From: Subsaxibacter sp. CAU 1640
GTDB lineage: Bacteria; Bacteroidota; Bacteroidia; Flavobacteriales; Flavobacteriaceae
Assembly: GCF_023156585.1 (NCBI RefSeq)
Contig: NZ_JALNMI010000006.1
Coordinates: 62,001 to 126,000 of the forward strand
Direction of reading: 5' to 3'
DNA length: 64,000 nt
Shown: positions 35,052 through 42,613 of the stretch, one piece after another
Numbering within the stretch: position 1 is the stretch's first letter
Layout: each line of letters opens with the position of its first letter
The notes under the pieces: model-generated
What the model was told of the DNA's origin: nothing
Databases searched by the model: none
The model's input: the letters and a program-made list of their open reading frames with translations, nothing else
Program-made: the position numbers and the translations under genes

Positions 35052-35507
35052 CTATAATTCTTCTGGCTCCCCATGAACCACTGTAATTCCCAGCTCTCGC
35101 ATCAAGCGTTGTTTTTTTGCATGTAACTCCCTTAAACGCAAGCCGTCTTCTATCTTCCAACCGATGTGACCTACAAAGCAAAAGATGGTATAAAGTGAGG
35201 CAATAATTAGTGCGGCTTCCCAATAAGTGGCCTCCATCAAGGTGAGGACGCTGGTGCCTTTGTATTCAAATCCACCAAGTCCCTGTGCAGGGATAGCAAG
35301 CGTGAGAATGGCTCCCAAAGCTACAACGCGCCATAGATTTTTGACAATAAAATTCTCATGCCGACGTATGGTGTCTATCTCTCTTAAGGTAGAGAGCAAT
35401 GCTCGTTTTTTTATAATGCGTTGTTCGGAGTCCAAAGGTGTGTGGGTTATCAGTTTTATAAAGATGCAACATGTGTGGCGAATTTCCAAATTTTGTAGGT
35501 TGAGCAT
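35052..35507 (-). CDS. Two-helix membrane protein of unknown function
   Basis: The start is uncertain. The frame opens at a GTG (35576), but the ATG at 35507 (MLNLQNLEIRHTCC) looks better, giving 151 residues. A cytoplasmic helical part is followed by two hydrophobic helices and a charged tail (LRELHAKKQRLMRELGI). I do not recognise a named family. It diverges from the gene at 35659. Confidence 0.65.
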   Translation of the reverse strand: MLNLQNLEIRHTCCIFIKLITHTPLDSEQRIIKKRALLSTLREIDTIRRHENFIVKNLWRVVALGAILTLAIPAQGLGGFEYKGTSVLTLMEATYWEAALIIASLYTIFCFVGHIGWKIEDGLRLRELHAKKQRLMRELGITVVHGEPEEL

Positions 35508-35658
35508 CTGAAGTAATTTGAATGCAAAAAGAGGATTAATTCTTACAATATTCAACCATATATCGAATAAAAGCACTTATAAACGATAAAAATATACTAT
35601 TTTATTTGGAGCGAGTCGAATAATTTCGTACATATGTAGTACCTAATCTACTGATACC

Positions 35659-36399
35659 ATGTGTAACAACGATTTTACCACCTACATGAAACGTCATCAA
35701 CGTTCCAATCTATGTTTAAAATTGTATAAGGAACTTAAAGACAGCAATCGCTTGCATCCTATTCTGCAACAATTGAAAAACAGTGTTGAAGAAAAGAAAA
35801 AAGGGCAGAAAAGTTTCAGTCAGTGGAAAGAGCCCGTTTATGCCATGGAGTCCATAGTTTATAAAGGAGCAACGATTTATATTATTGTTCATAACAACAG
35901 TTCTTATGACATCGTGTTCAATACAACACCCATTGGTGACTCCAAAATGGAGTTCATTCAAATAGGGGATGATCTAAAAACTAAAACCATCATATACACC
36001 CAGCATGTTTTGGACCGCTATAATCAACGCATACACCGCAATTCTTTAAAAAGCAACATAGACATTTTGAAACATCTGTTGGTCAATAACCCTATAAAAT
36101 CTCAATTTTCAATAGATGAGCGTACAAAGCGAAGTGTTGCAAAACTGAACGAAGGCTTTATATGGGGCGTACGTGATAAACGTCATCAGTGCATCGTCGT
36201 CACCACGTTTTACAACAACGCAGCTCGTAAAGACAAAAAAGAACAAAGGCTGGCGAGGACCATCTATGAAAAAATGACCGAGTTATCTAGCATTCAAATT
36301 GCGATGTACAACGCGTTGCGCAAACAATTGTTTGATAAGATAATTACCGAAGATGAATATGAGTGCTTGTTGATGCAGCATCGACTGCAAATTAATTAG
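35659..36399 (+). CDS. Protein of unknown function with HVLDRYNQR motif
   Basis: This 246-residue soluble protein has a basic N-terminus and a conserved-looking core: 'YTQHVLDRYNQRIHR' followed by 'ERTKRSVAKLNEGFIWGV' and 'VVTTFYN'. The pattern of a His-x3-Arg helix and an Arg-Lys segment could be an active site, but I know of no named family to cite. No signal peptide is seen. A TACATATGTA palindrome (35629-35638) lies 21 bases before the start. Confidence 0.65.
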   Translation: MCNNDFTTYMKRHQRSNLCLKLYKELKDSNRLHPILQQLKNSVEEKKKGQKSFSQWKEPVYAMESIVYKGATIYIIVHNNSSYDIVFNTTPIGDSKMEFIQIGDDLKTKTIIYTQHVLDRYNQRIHRNSLKSNIDILKHLLVNNPIKSQFSIDERTKRSVAKLNEGFIWGVRDKRHQCIVVTTFYNNAARKDKKEQRLARTIYEKMTELSSIQIAMYNALRKQLFDKIITEDEYECLLMQHRLQIN

Positions 36400-36522
36400 C
36401 GTAAGGAAGCCTGCTTAAAGATTTTCGACGATCTGCTTCATAAAGAGCTTGTAAGAATTCTTAATCCGAACATCAGTAATTCTCCTTCTGTTGTTCGGAG
36501 TCCAGGACTTGACGGTTGTTTT

Positions 36523-36861
36523 TTATTTTCTACGAATCATATACTTATTAAATCCTCTGGTAGCGTTCATTTGTTGGTAAGATACACCAAGAGCAATCGC
36601 AACACCCAAGGTGCCAATAAGTCCAAAGAACATCCATAAGAACGCCGTCGCTACAATTGCAACGGCAACGCCTATCCACAATACCGTTTTGTTGGGTTCG
36701 GCTTTGATATCATTGACGTGTTTCTTTTGCATGGCACCGCAGTTTTGACAATTGACGGTGAACTCATCACCCTTTTCCATTTGTAAGTCGGGTCGGGTAG
36801 TAGCATTAGAAGCAATCTTAATGGTGCTTTTACAAGAATTGCAATGGGTGTAGAGCTGCAT
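36523..36861 (-). CDS. Zinc-ribbon membrane protein
   Basis: This 112-residue protein begins with a likely zinc ribbon: CNSC (residues 8-11) and CQNC (about 38-41). Two membrane helices follow (about 60-78 and 80-92), then a basic tail (YMIRRK). The ribbon would face the cytoplasm. The function is unknown. It follows the VOC gene at 36864 with a gap of 2 bases and shares its transcript. Confidence 0.78.
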   Translation of the reverse strand: MQLYTHCNSCKSTIKIASNATTRPDLQMEKGDEFTVNCQNCGAMQKKHVNDIKAEPNKTVLWIGVAVAIVATAFLWMFFGLIGTLGVAIALGVSYQQMNATRGFNKYMIRRK

Positions 36862-36863
36862 GG

Positions 36864-37307
36864 TTATGGATGGCCTTTATGATTCTTGTCAAAGTCTATC
36901 ATCCACTCAATGCCATATTTGTCACGGAACATCCCAAAATAAGAACCCCAAGGGCTGTCACCAATAGGCATTTCAACCTTGCCACCTTTAGACAATCCAT
37001 TAAACAATTGGTCTGCCTCTTCTTTGCTCTCGGCACTGATGGAGATCTTGCTACGGTTCTCATTTTCATTGACGGTGCCCATAAAAGTAGGCACATCACT
37101 TGCCATAAGAACATTATGCTTTCCGATGGGGAGGGCAATGTACATGATCTTGTTGCCTTCGCTTTCATCTATGGGATGATTGTCTTCATTGGCCATGTCT
37201 TTAAAACGAGCGACCTTGGCGAACTCGCCACCAAAAACGGACTTATAAAAGTTGAACGCCTCCTCGGCATTGCCGTTATAGTGGAGGTAAGGGTTTATTT
37301 GCGCCAT
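36864..37307 (-). CDS. VOC family protein, PhnB-like
   Basis: This 147-residue protein matches PhnB-like VOC proteins: 'INPYLHYNGNAEEAFNFYKSVFGGEF' at the start, then 'DEADQLFNGLSKGGKVEMP' type text and 'PWGSYFGMFRDKYGIEWMIDF' at the end. Despite the database label '3-demethylubiquinone methyltransferase' no methylation is implied. The substrate is unknown. The zinc-ribbon membrane protein follows 2 bases later. Confidence 0.9.
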   Translation of the reverse strand: MAQINPYLHYNGNAEEAFNFYKSVFGGEFAKVARFKDMANEDNHPIDESEGNKIMYIALPIGKHNVLMASDVPTFMGTVNENENRSKISISAESKEEADQLFNGLSKGGKVEMPIGDSPWGSYFGMFRDKYGIEWMIDFDKNHKGHP

Positions 37308-37330
37308 ATATTAATTATTAAAGATGATAT

Positions 37331-37356
37331 AAAAAAACACGGATGTTTATCCGTGT
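37331..37356 (-). terminator. Terminator of the exported protein gene 37368-37778
   Basis: ACACGGAT (37337-37344) pairs with ATCCGTGT (37349-37356) around the loop GTTT. On the minus strand a run of seven T's follows. Confidence 0.85.
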
Positions 37357-37367
37357 TGTAATTTATA

Positions 37368-37778
37368 TTAATGCCTAACCAAAGTTTCTTCAACGCCTTC
37401 ATCATATTTCAAGATAAACTTGTCTAATTTACTTTCATCAATCTTACAGTCTTTTAGGACTTCATCAGCAATTAATTTCTTTACCAAAAGACTTTTACTG
37501 AAAATATAAGACTTTGATGTGAACGATTTGTCCTGTTCCACAAAAACTACCTTTGTATATAAGCCACCGTTTTGTCCTACGCCTGTTCTGATGAACTTGA
37601 GTATAAAGGTATTGCTATTGTCTAGGGTGTTGTATTCCACATTGGTGGCACTGCTGTCGTAATTAAGACATTCTACATCATCTACAGTGACCACGCCTTT
37701 TTTAAATTTGATCTTTTGAGCATTCACAGTTGCCATAGCGCCCATAAACAATAGCGCCAGTAAAAGTGTTTTTTTCAT
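37368..37778 (-). CDS. Small exported protein of unknown function
   Basis: The start is taken at MKKTLLLALLFMGAMATVNA, which gives a standard signal peptide; the frame extends 7 residues further up. The 136-residue protein is a small periplasmic or outer membrane protein with a beta-rich middle and an acidic C-terminus. I do not recognise the family. It has its own terminator at 37331-37356. Confidence 0.7.
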   Translation of the reverse strand: MKKTLLLALLFMGAMATVNAQKIKFKKGVVTVDDVECLNYDSSATNVEYNTLDNSNTFILKFIRTGVGQNGGLYTKVVFVEQDKSFTSKSYIFSKSLLVKKLIADEVLKDCKIDESKLDKFILKYDEGVEETLVRH

Positions 37779-37901
37779 TTTAGAGTGTTTTGTTATCAAT
37801 GTTAGTATTACAATGATACTAATAAATCGCGGTACTGAAGGTTTGTTGTTAAAAAGTTTTAGGTGCTAAATGAGTTTGTTTGTATGCATCAATGCCAGTT
37901 T

Positions 37902-38408
37902 TTAATAATTAGCATCCATCCACTGCTGTGCTTCCTTAATCACCAATGATTCTATAGTATCAAGAGTGGCACCTTCATAATAAAACTGAACACCATTCAA
38001 TTGTTTTTGAACATAGTCATCTTCCAGATCCTTCCAAGCATGGTGCAATCTGTAAAACACAAAGCAATCGGTTAGGTCACTATTCATAGAGATTTGATAC
38101 AGACTTTTGAGATGTTTACGTATGTTTTGCTTCTGGATAATTTTAGTGACATGATAGAGCACCAAACTATCGTAAGGGTCATTTACTTCAGTTTCGCTAA
38201 TTCCTAAATCTTTTAAAGCTTGCGACACCAGGTCTTGCATATGCTCTTTGTCAACAGGCTTGCTATAGCCAGCTATCATTGCTAGGCTTATACTGTTATG
38301 ACCATTCATCAATAAACTGACAGCCCAATCAATAACCAAGTTATATTCAAAATCCACAATACGCTTATGGTTTTTTAAATAGTTGTAAAAGTCATTGTTA
38401 TAGGTCAT
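37902..38408 (-). CDS. Protein of unknown function
   Basis: This 168-residue, mostly helical soluble protein has several aromatic and acidic patches ('MAGYSKPVDKEH'-like and 'HHAWKDLEDDYVQKQLNGVQFYYEG'). No motif points to a function. It lies alone between the small exported protein and the DUF6090 module, with 113 bases to the next gene. Confidence 0.6.
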   Translation of the reverse strand: MTYNNDFYNYLKNHKRIVDFEYNLVIDWAVSLLMNGHNSISLAMIAGYSKPVDKEHMQDLVSQALKDLGISETEVNDPYDSLVLYHVTKIIQKQNIRKHLKSLYQISMNSDLTDCFVFYRLHHAWKDLEDDYVQKQLNGVQFYYEGATLDTIESLVIKEAQQWMDANY

Positions 38409-38464
38409 TTACGGTTAATATAATTATTCGACTTGAAAGTTTTATTCAGCAAAACTTAATCCGC

Positions 38465-38519
38465 CGACCCGAGCATAGCATCTGGCAAAGCAAATTGCGG
38501 TTATACATTGTTGGCATTT
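38465..38519 (-). repeat. Left end of module 2 (GCCAACAATGTATAACC)
   Basis: Starting 2 bases past the DUF6090 stop region, the minus strand reads GCCAACAATGTATAACCGC, which matches GCTAACACCGCGTATAAACC after the metalloprotease gene in its conserved bases. It then runs into 'AATTTGCTTTGCC'. Confidence 0.45.
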
Positions 38520-38521
38520 CG

Positions 38522-39304
38522 TTATTTTTTCTCAAGTTCTTTATTAACTATATCAATAATTTTCAAAATTTCTTTTCTAATAGAATAATCTTGCGAAATA
38601 ACATAATCATTATTGTGTTTGTGATGCCAAATTACATTTTCCATTTTCATAAGATTGATTTCATTGTAATCTGGTTTAAAATTTGAATAGGATTTATAGT
38701 TATTAATATATTTCTCATTTAAGCCATTAATGTTTTTCTTATATATGTCTCCGTTTGATAGAGGAAAATATTCTGTAAGAAACGGTATAAGACTTTCATT
38801 ATAATTTACAAACCTAAATTCAACGTCTTCTTCGATGTCATTCAGTTTTCCAGTCCACCCTGTAATTCTATCACGAATTATTTTACTTTTTATAAGTTCA
38901 AGTTTTCCTGAATTTAAAATTTCATCTGTAACACCAGTATTTGCATCAAATGATGAAACGAGTAACATTCGCAGAATAAGGCTGTCGACAATTTTTGTTT
39001 TTTCCTCCAATTCATCAGAACGGATAATTTGAGTAAGTAATGCGCAGGCTTGACTTACATTTTTATTTGCTTGTATTGTGCTGTCAATTGTTATAAGATT
39101 ATTTTGAAATTCGCTTTTTAATCCAATTAAGATTGCTCTTTCAGAATTGCTTGCTTTTTTATTTTCATTCCAGTTGTTGATTTGTAATGCAATCAAAATT
39201 CCAATTACCACAAGAATTATTTCTCCAATCGCATAAATCAGGTACTTACTGAATTTGTTTTCAGCGAGAAGGTTTTGCCTAATTTTTCTAAAGAATTTTA
39301 TCAT
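38522..39304 (-). CDS. DUF6090 family membrane-anchored protein
   Basis: This 260-residue protein has the DUF6090 N-terminus: 'MIKFFRKIRQNLLAENKFSKYLIYAIGEIILVVIGILIALQINNWNENK', with one membrane helix, then a long helical extracytoplasmic part. Many paralogues occur in flavobacteria; the role is unknown. It is flanked by sequences that match the ends of the metalloprotease module, so it may be a separate mobile cassette. Confidence 0.88.
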   Translation of the reverse strand: MIKFFRKIRQNLLAENKFSKYLIYAIGEIILVVIGILIALQINNWNENKKASNSERAILIGLKSEFQNNLITIDSTIQANKNVSQACALLTQIIRSDELEEKTKIVDSLILRMLLVSSFDANTGVTDEILNSGKLELIKSKIIRDRITGWTGKLNDIEEDVEFRFVNYNESLIPFLTEYFPLSNGDIYKKNINGLNEKYINNYKSYSNFKPDYNEINLMKMENVIWHHKHNNDYVISQDYSIRKEILKIIDIVNKELEKK

Positions 39305-39316
39305 TGGTTAGCGGTT

Positions 39317-39350
39317 GGTTATAATGATGCACAACTTGTTATATCTGCAC
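39317..39350. repeat. Right end of module 2 (AACTTGTTATAT)
   Basis: AACTTGTTATATCTGC, upstream of the DUF6090 gene, differs from AACTTGTTATATGTGG at 21175-21190 at only two positions. Confidence 0.45.
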
Positions 39351-39359
39351 TAAAATAAT

Positions 39360-39582
39360 GTTTTTTACCTCTTATTGGCGGGATATCTGCACTTTTATTG
39401 GCTCTTTTCCCTTTTTTGTTATTGGCCCATTTACTTGCTAAAAACCTTAAATCTCCACACATTGTCTACCCATCACCCCACCATCCTTCGGTAAACGACC
39501 CATCTAAACCATATACACCCAACCCTTACCCGAACAACACCCGAACAAAACTGCAACAAAACCCCCTAAAAATCGCTCAAAA
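39360..39582. other. Gene-free part of the region before DUF6266
   Basis: This stretch is rich in short C/A runs (ACCCAACCCTTACCCGAAC) and contains no convincing gene; the frame at 39398-39592 has no protein-like pattern. The stretch from 39305 to 39715 has no gene apart from the module end and the 10-base repeat. Confidence 0.55.
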
Positions 39583-39639
39583 GGGACAATAGGTGACAAT
39601 TAGGGACAATTAGGGACAAAAAGGGGCAGTTAGGGACAC
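39583..39639. repeat. 10-base tandem repeat GGGACAATTA upstream of DUF6266
   Basis: Five full units of 10 bases (GGGACAATAG, GTGACAATTA, GGGACAATTA, GGGACAAAAA, GGGGCAGTTA) and a partial GGGACAC stand in register, 76 bases before the DUF6266 start. Confidence 0.95.
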
Positions 39640-39715
39640 TCTCTTGCGCATTGAAAAACAGTCGTCTACATTCGCTGAAAATCAAAAAAATATTAACTTT
39701 TTAAATCTTAAAATT

Positions 39716-40357
39716 ATGGCAACATTTGAAAAAGGGATCCTTGGAGGATTTTCAGGCAAAGTAGGTAATGTGGTAGGTGCACGCTGGCGTGGCAAAGACA
39801 TCATGCGCAGCTTGCCACAGCGTGGCAGCTATGTGCCTACACCGGCACAGCTAGACCAGCGCATGCGTTTTGCGCTGGTGGCACACTTTCTGTATTGGCT
39901 AAAACCCATTGTGGGCAAATACTTTGGCAAAAAACAGGGTGACAAATCGGTGTATAACTTGGCTACGGGCTATCATCTCAAAGAGGCCATCACTGTGGTG
40001 AACAATACCTATGAGATGGATTATGAAAAGGTGCTCATCAGCAAGGGCGAACTGCGTGGTCTGGTAGACGTTACTGCTACGGCTGCTGCTGACCAGGTGA
40101 TACAACTGGCATGGACAGACAATAGTGGGCAAGGCTATGCCTCTGAAGAAGACCAACTGTGGGTGGCTACCTATGCGCCAGATACTGATTTGTACCAACT
40201 GTTTGAAGACGCTGCCAAACGCAATGATAGGGGTGCCGACCTGCAGATGCCTGCCTATTTTTCGGGTCAGGTGGTGCATGTTTGGGCCACATTTATTGCC
40301 AGTAATGGCAAGGATGCTGCCACCAGTAGCTATCTGGGTGTAGTGACCGTTAGTTAA
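39716..40357 (+). CDS. DUF6266 family protein
   Basis: The start is taken at MATFEKGILGGFSGKVGNVV, the family's typical N-terminus. A longer frame exists upstream but runs through leader sequence. The 213-residue protein has the DUF6266 pattern ('WRGKDIMRSLPQRG', 'QRMRFALVAHFL', then a beta-rich second half with 'YFSGQVVHVWATF'). The function is unknown. The gene is visibly GC-rich compared with its neighbours, suggesting transfer, and sits between a 10-base tandem repeat and a strong terminator. Confidence 0.85.
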   Translation: MATFEKGILGGFSGKVGNVVGARWRGKDIMRSLPQRGSYVPTPAQLDQRMRFALVAHFLYWLKPIVGKYFGKKQGDKSVYNLATGYHLKEAITVVNNTYEMDYEKVLISKGELRGLVDVTATAAADQVIQLAWTDNSGQGYASEEDQLWVATYAPDTDLYQLFEDAAKRNDRGADLQMPAYFSGQVVHVWATFIASNGKDAATSSYLGVVTVS

Positions 40358-40387
40358 AAGAGACCGCTTGGGTTTCCGTAAAAAGAG

Positions 40388-40432
40388 ACCGCTCCTCCAT
40401 AGGCTTTTTAAGCTGGGAGGAGCGGTTTTTTT
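40388..40432 (+). terminator. Strong terminator of the DUF6266 gene
   Basis: ACCGCTCCTCC and GGAGGAGCGGT form a perfect 11-base stem (40388-40398 with 40416-40426), followed by a T run. A second copy of 'AAAAGAGACCGCT' stands 25 bases upstream. Confidence 0.9.
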
Positions 40433-40490
40433 GTTGCTGGTTAGCGTGGCTTTGTTAGTGCCGTGTGTTTCTACTACAAATGTATGGTGG

Positions 40491-40775
40491 CTAGATTTTT
40501 CGCCAATAATCGCTTTGCACCTTGGCAAGCATCAACTCATTGGTGAGTTTTAAAGGATGTAGAATGACGCCGCCCATTTTATAGAACGGTAGGCATCCTT
40601 TTTTGCGCAGACGTTTAACGGTGCGCTCATCCACTCCTAAAAACTTCATGATTTCGGCAGTGTTGATCCAGATTTCAATACCATCTGTAGAAGAACTGAA
40701 TTGATTTTGAGAAACGTTGGCATGGGAGACCGCGCCTTTAGGCGCCACTAAAAAAGTTTTAGCGTTTGTTTTCAT
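40491..40775 (-). CDS. Excisionase/MerR-like DNA-binding protein
   Basis: This 94-residue protein has a helix-turn-helix of the HTH_17 type: 'IWINTAEIMKFLGVDERTVKRLRKKGCLPFYKMGGVILH'. Such proteins usually accompany mobile elements or toxin systems in Bacteroidota. None is present here apart from the DUF6266 gene on the other side of the terminator. The -7 box TATCTTTG lies 30 bases upstream. The role is unknown. Confidence 0.85.
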   Translation of the reverse strand: MKTNAKTFLVAPKGAVSHANVSQNQFSSSTDGIEIWINTAEIMKFLGVDERTVKRLRKKGCLPFYKMGGVILHPLKLTNELMLAKVQSDYWRKI

Positions 40776-40804
40776 TTAAAATCAATGTTTATTGGTTATT
40801 AACC

Positions 40805-40812
40805 CAAAGATA
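40805..40812 (-). promoter_or_regulatory. -7 box of the excisionase-like gene
   Basis: The minus strand reads TATCTTTG, a full TAnnTTTG match, 30 bases before the start. No -33 TTTG is seen. Confidence 0.5.
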
Positions 40813-41072
40813 GAGAAGCCGTAGAATCTATAACTGCTGTAAAAACAAGTTATGAGCAATGTTTTGAACAGTTATGTAGTAGTATTCTGAATATTTTATG
40901 TAGCCAACAGCACTTTTAAATTGGTGATGTTTGACTTTTAAATTGAATGTTGATTTTTAATAGGAATGCTTAACATAAATTCGATAGATTTATAGTATTC
41001 ATACCATTAGAGCTGTAGGATGATGTAACATTTAGAAAGAATACGGTACTTATCTTATAGACACAATACACC

Positions 41073-42503
41073 ATGACCATCAATCGACGCTTTCATACCA
41101 CCAAGCTAGATTTAAGTGCCATCAGCAAAGAGCGGTGGATACTTGCCGTTGTCATTGGATTGGCATATGCCTTTATGATTTACGCATTCATTTACGTGCT
41201 TATCGAAGGGCTGCGCCGTATGTCTTTTGTGATGCAAAATGATCCGCTCATCATAAGTGATGCTAACCGTTCGCTGTATAATCTGTTCTTTGCAGGTCTT
41301 TCATTGATTTTTGGCAATAGCATTGCCATAAACTACATTTTTAGTACATCATACAGTTCTTTCTTTAAGCCAAACAGATACAGACATCGTATTTTAAATG
41401 ACCAGTCATTTCTTAATGGTGGATTTGTACATTGGTTTCTTCGTATGGCTCTAACTTTTGGTGTGTTTTCAATAGGTATGATGGATTTTGAATATTTACC
41501 TTATTTGTTTCCTGTTGGTATACTGATATTACTGGTGCTCTATTTAAATGGTTGGATGTCATTATTGAGAATATTGAGCAAGAAAAAATACATCTATCTT
41601 TTATTGCATTTTGTTGCTATGTGTGTGTTAAGCTTTGGTCTTTCTAAAATAAATATTGTAGATTATAAAGCCTTGGATGCGGGGATGCTAGAAGCAAACC
41701 CGATTATTGATGTGCCATCTTCATCATTTTATATAGAAGAGAAATCTCGTTCAGATCTATACTTGTATTATAAATTACGATTGGATAAAAATGGGGAATT
41801 GGAAATTATCAGTGAAGATTATAAGCATTATAAGATAGATGATATGTTTAATGTCATACAATCTGAATTGCAAAGCAGAAGGGAAGAATTAAGATCCTAT
41901 CACATTGCAGGTATCATTGCCGACAGGCATTTACCAATGAAACATATTATTGAGTTTCAAAATATGGTTTGCAGAGGTGGTATTAATAAATATACATACG
42001 TTATCAATGATGGTGACAATGTTGCTATGCGCTTTGATTATAATGGCATAGAAGTAAGAGGATGTTTACCCTATTATTGTAATGATTTGATGGTGATGAC
42101 ATCACCCGTTTATGTACCTGAAGACATCGGTTTAGAACAACTAAACTTTGTGAATGAAAGATATCAAGGCTTTGATAGGCTGGTTTTCTCCATTGGTGAA
42201 ACCATTACCATTGATGATGTGGCTATACCAAATGATATGTTGGCACGAAAGTTTAAAAACACCATCAATGACCATACGCTGTTTGTTTATAGCTATACAG
42301 ATGCTACCGAATACCAAAATTATATAAAGGTGCTCTCTGCACACTTTGAAGCCACTTATAGTTTAAGAGAAGCTAATGAAACCATCAAAATAAATGGGAG
42401 CCTATATGACTTTGATGCGGAAACAAGGAAAAAGTATGAAGCGCAACAAGATTCTTTAAAAGAATTGTTTCCCATCATAAAGCTAGATAGCATTCGAAGG
42501 TAA
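41073..42503 (+). CDS. Membrane protein with two ExbD-like domains
   Basis: This 476-residue protein has about five membrane helices in the first 200 residues. The rest is outside the membrane and contains what looks like two ExbD-type folds. One spans about 220-320, with 'LRLDKNGELEII ... LRSYHIAGIIADRHLPMKHIIEFQNMVCRGGINKYTYVIND'. The other spans about 380-450, with 'ITIDDVAIPNDMLARKF ... LFVYSYTDATEYQNYIKVL'. ExbD is part of the TonB energy system. Here no exbB is adjacent. The ExbD reading is my inference. Confidence 0.65.
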   Translation: MTINRRFHTTKLDLSAISKERWILAVVIGLAYAFMIYAFIYVLIEGLRRMSFVMQNDPLIISDANRSLYNLFFAGLSLIFGNSIAINYIFSTSYSSFFKPNRYRHRILNDQSFLNGGFVHWFLRMALTFGVFSIGMMDFEYLPYLFPVGILILLVLYLNGWMSLLRILSKKKYIYLLLHFVAMCVLSFGLSKINIVDYKALDAGMLEANPIIDVPSSSFYIEEKSRSDLYLYYKLRLDKNGELEIISEDYKHYKIDDMFNVIQSELQSRREELRSYHIAGIIADRHLPMKHIIEFQNMVCRGGINKYTYVINDGDNVAMRFDYNGIEVRGCLPYYCNDLMVMTSPVYVPEDIGLEQLNFVNERYQGFDRLVFSIGETITIDDVAIPNDMLARKFKNTINDHTLFVYSYTDATEYQNYIKVLSAHFEATYSLREANETIKINGSLYDFDAETRKKYEAQQDSLKELFPIIKLDSIRR

Positions 42504-42532
42504 AATACTTCTTTGAGATGATATAAAATACA

Positions 42533-42562
42533 AAAGACCAAAGAGGCCAGTCTTTGGTCTTT
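42533..42562 (+). terminator. Terminator-like hairpin after the ExbD-like gene
   Basis: AAAGACCAAAGA and TCTTTGGTCTTT form a perfect 12-base stem with loop GGCCAG, 29 bases after the stop codon. T runs after it are short. Confidence 0.75.
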
Positions 42563-42613
42563 AGTTCACTTTCAACAGGTGGCTTTTTAAATCTGCTGTC
42601 GGTTGTTATCTTC

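Noticed and set aside
35002-35223. 73-codon frame overlapping the two-helix membrane protein
   Set aside because: It overlaps the better-supported frame 35052-35507 on the same strand and has no protein-like pattern.
35629-35638. TACATATGTA palindrome before the gene at 35659
   Set aside because: Ten-base AT-rich palindromes are expected by chance in sequence of this composition; noted only in the gene entry.
36870-37361. 163-codon plus-strand frame opposite the PhnB-like VOC gene
   Set aside because: It is antisense to a clear VOC gene and ends in the terminator region; no family pattern is seen.
39398-39592. 64-codon frame before DUF6266
   Set aside because: Pro/Asn-rich text from C/A-rich sequence with no start signal; it also runs into the 10-base repeat.
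39583-39639. 10-base array considered as a CRISPR or plasmid iteron origin
   Set aside because: There are no spacers, and no replication initiator gene is nearby, so only a tandem repeat is reported.
40368-40553. 61-codon frame with a hydrophobic middle part
   Set aside because: It runs across the strong terminator of DUF6266 and is partly antisense to the HTH gene.
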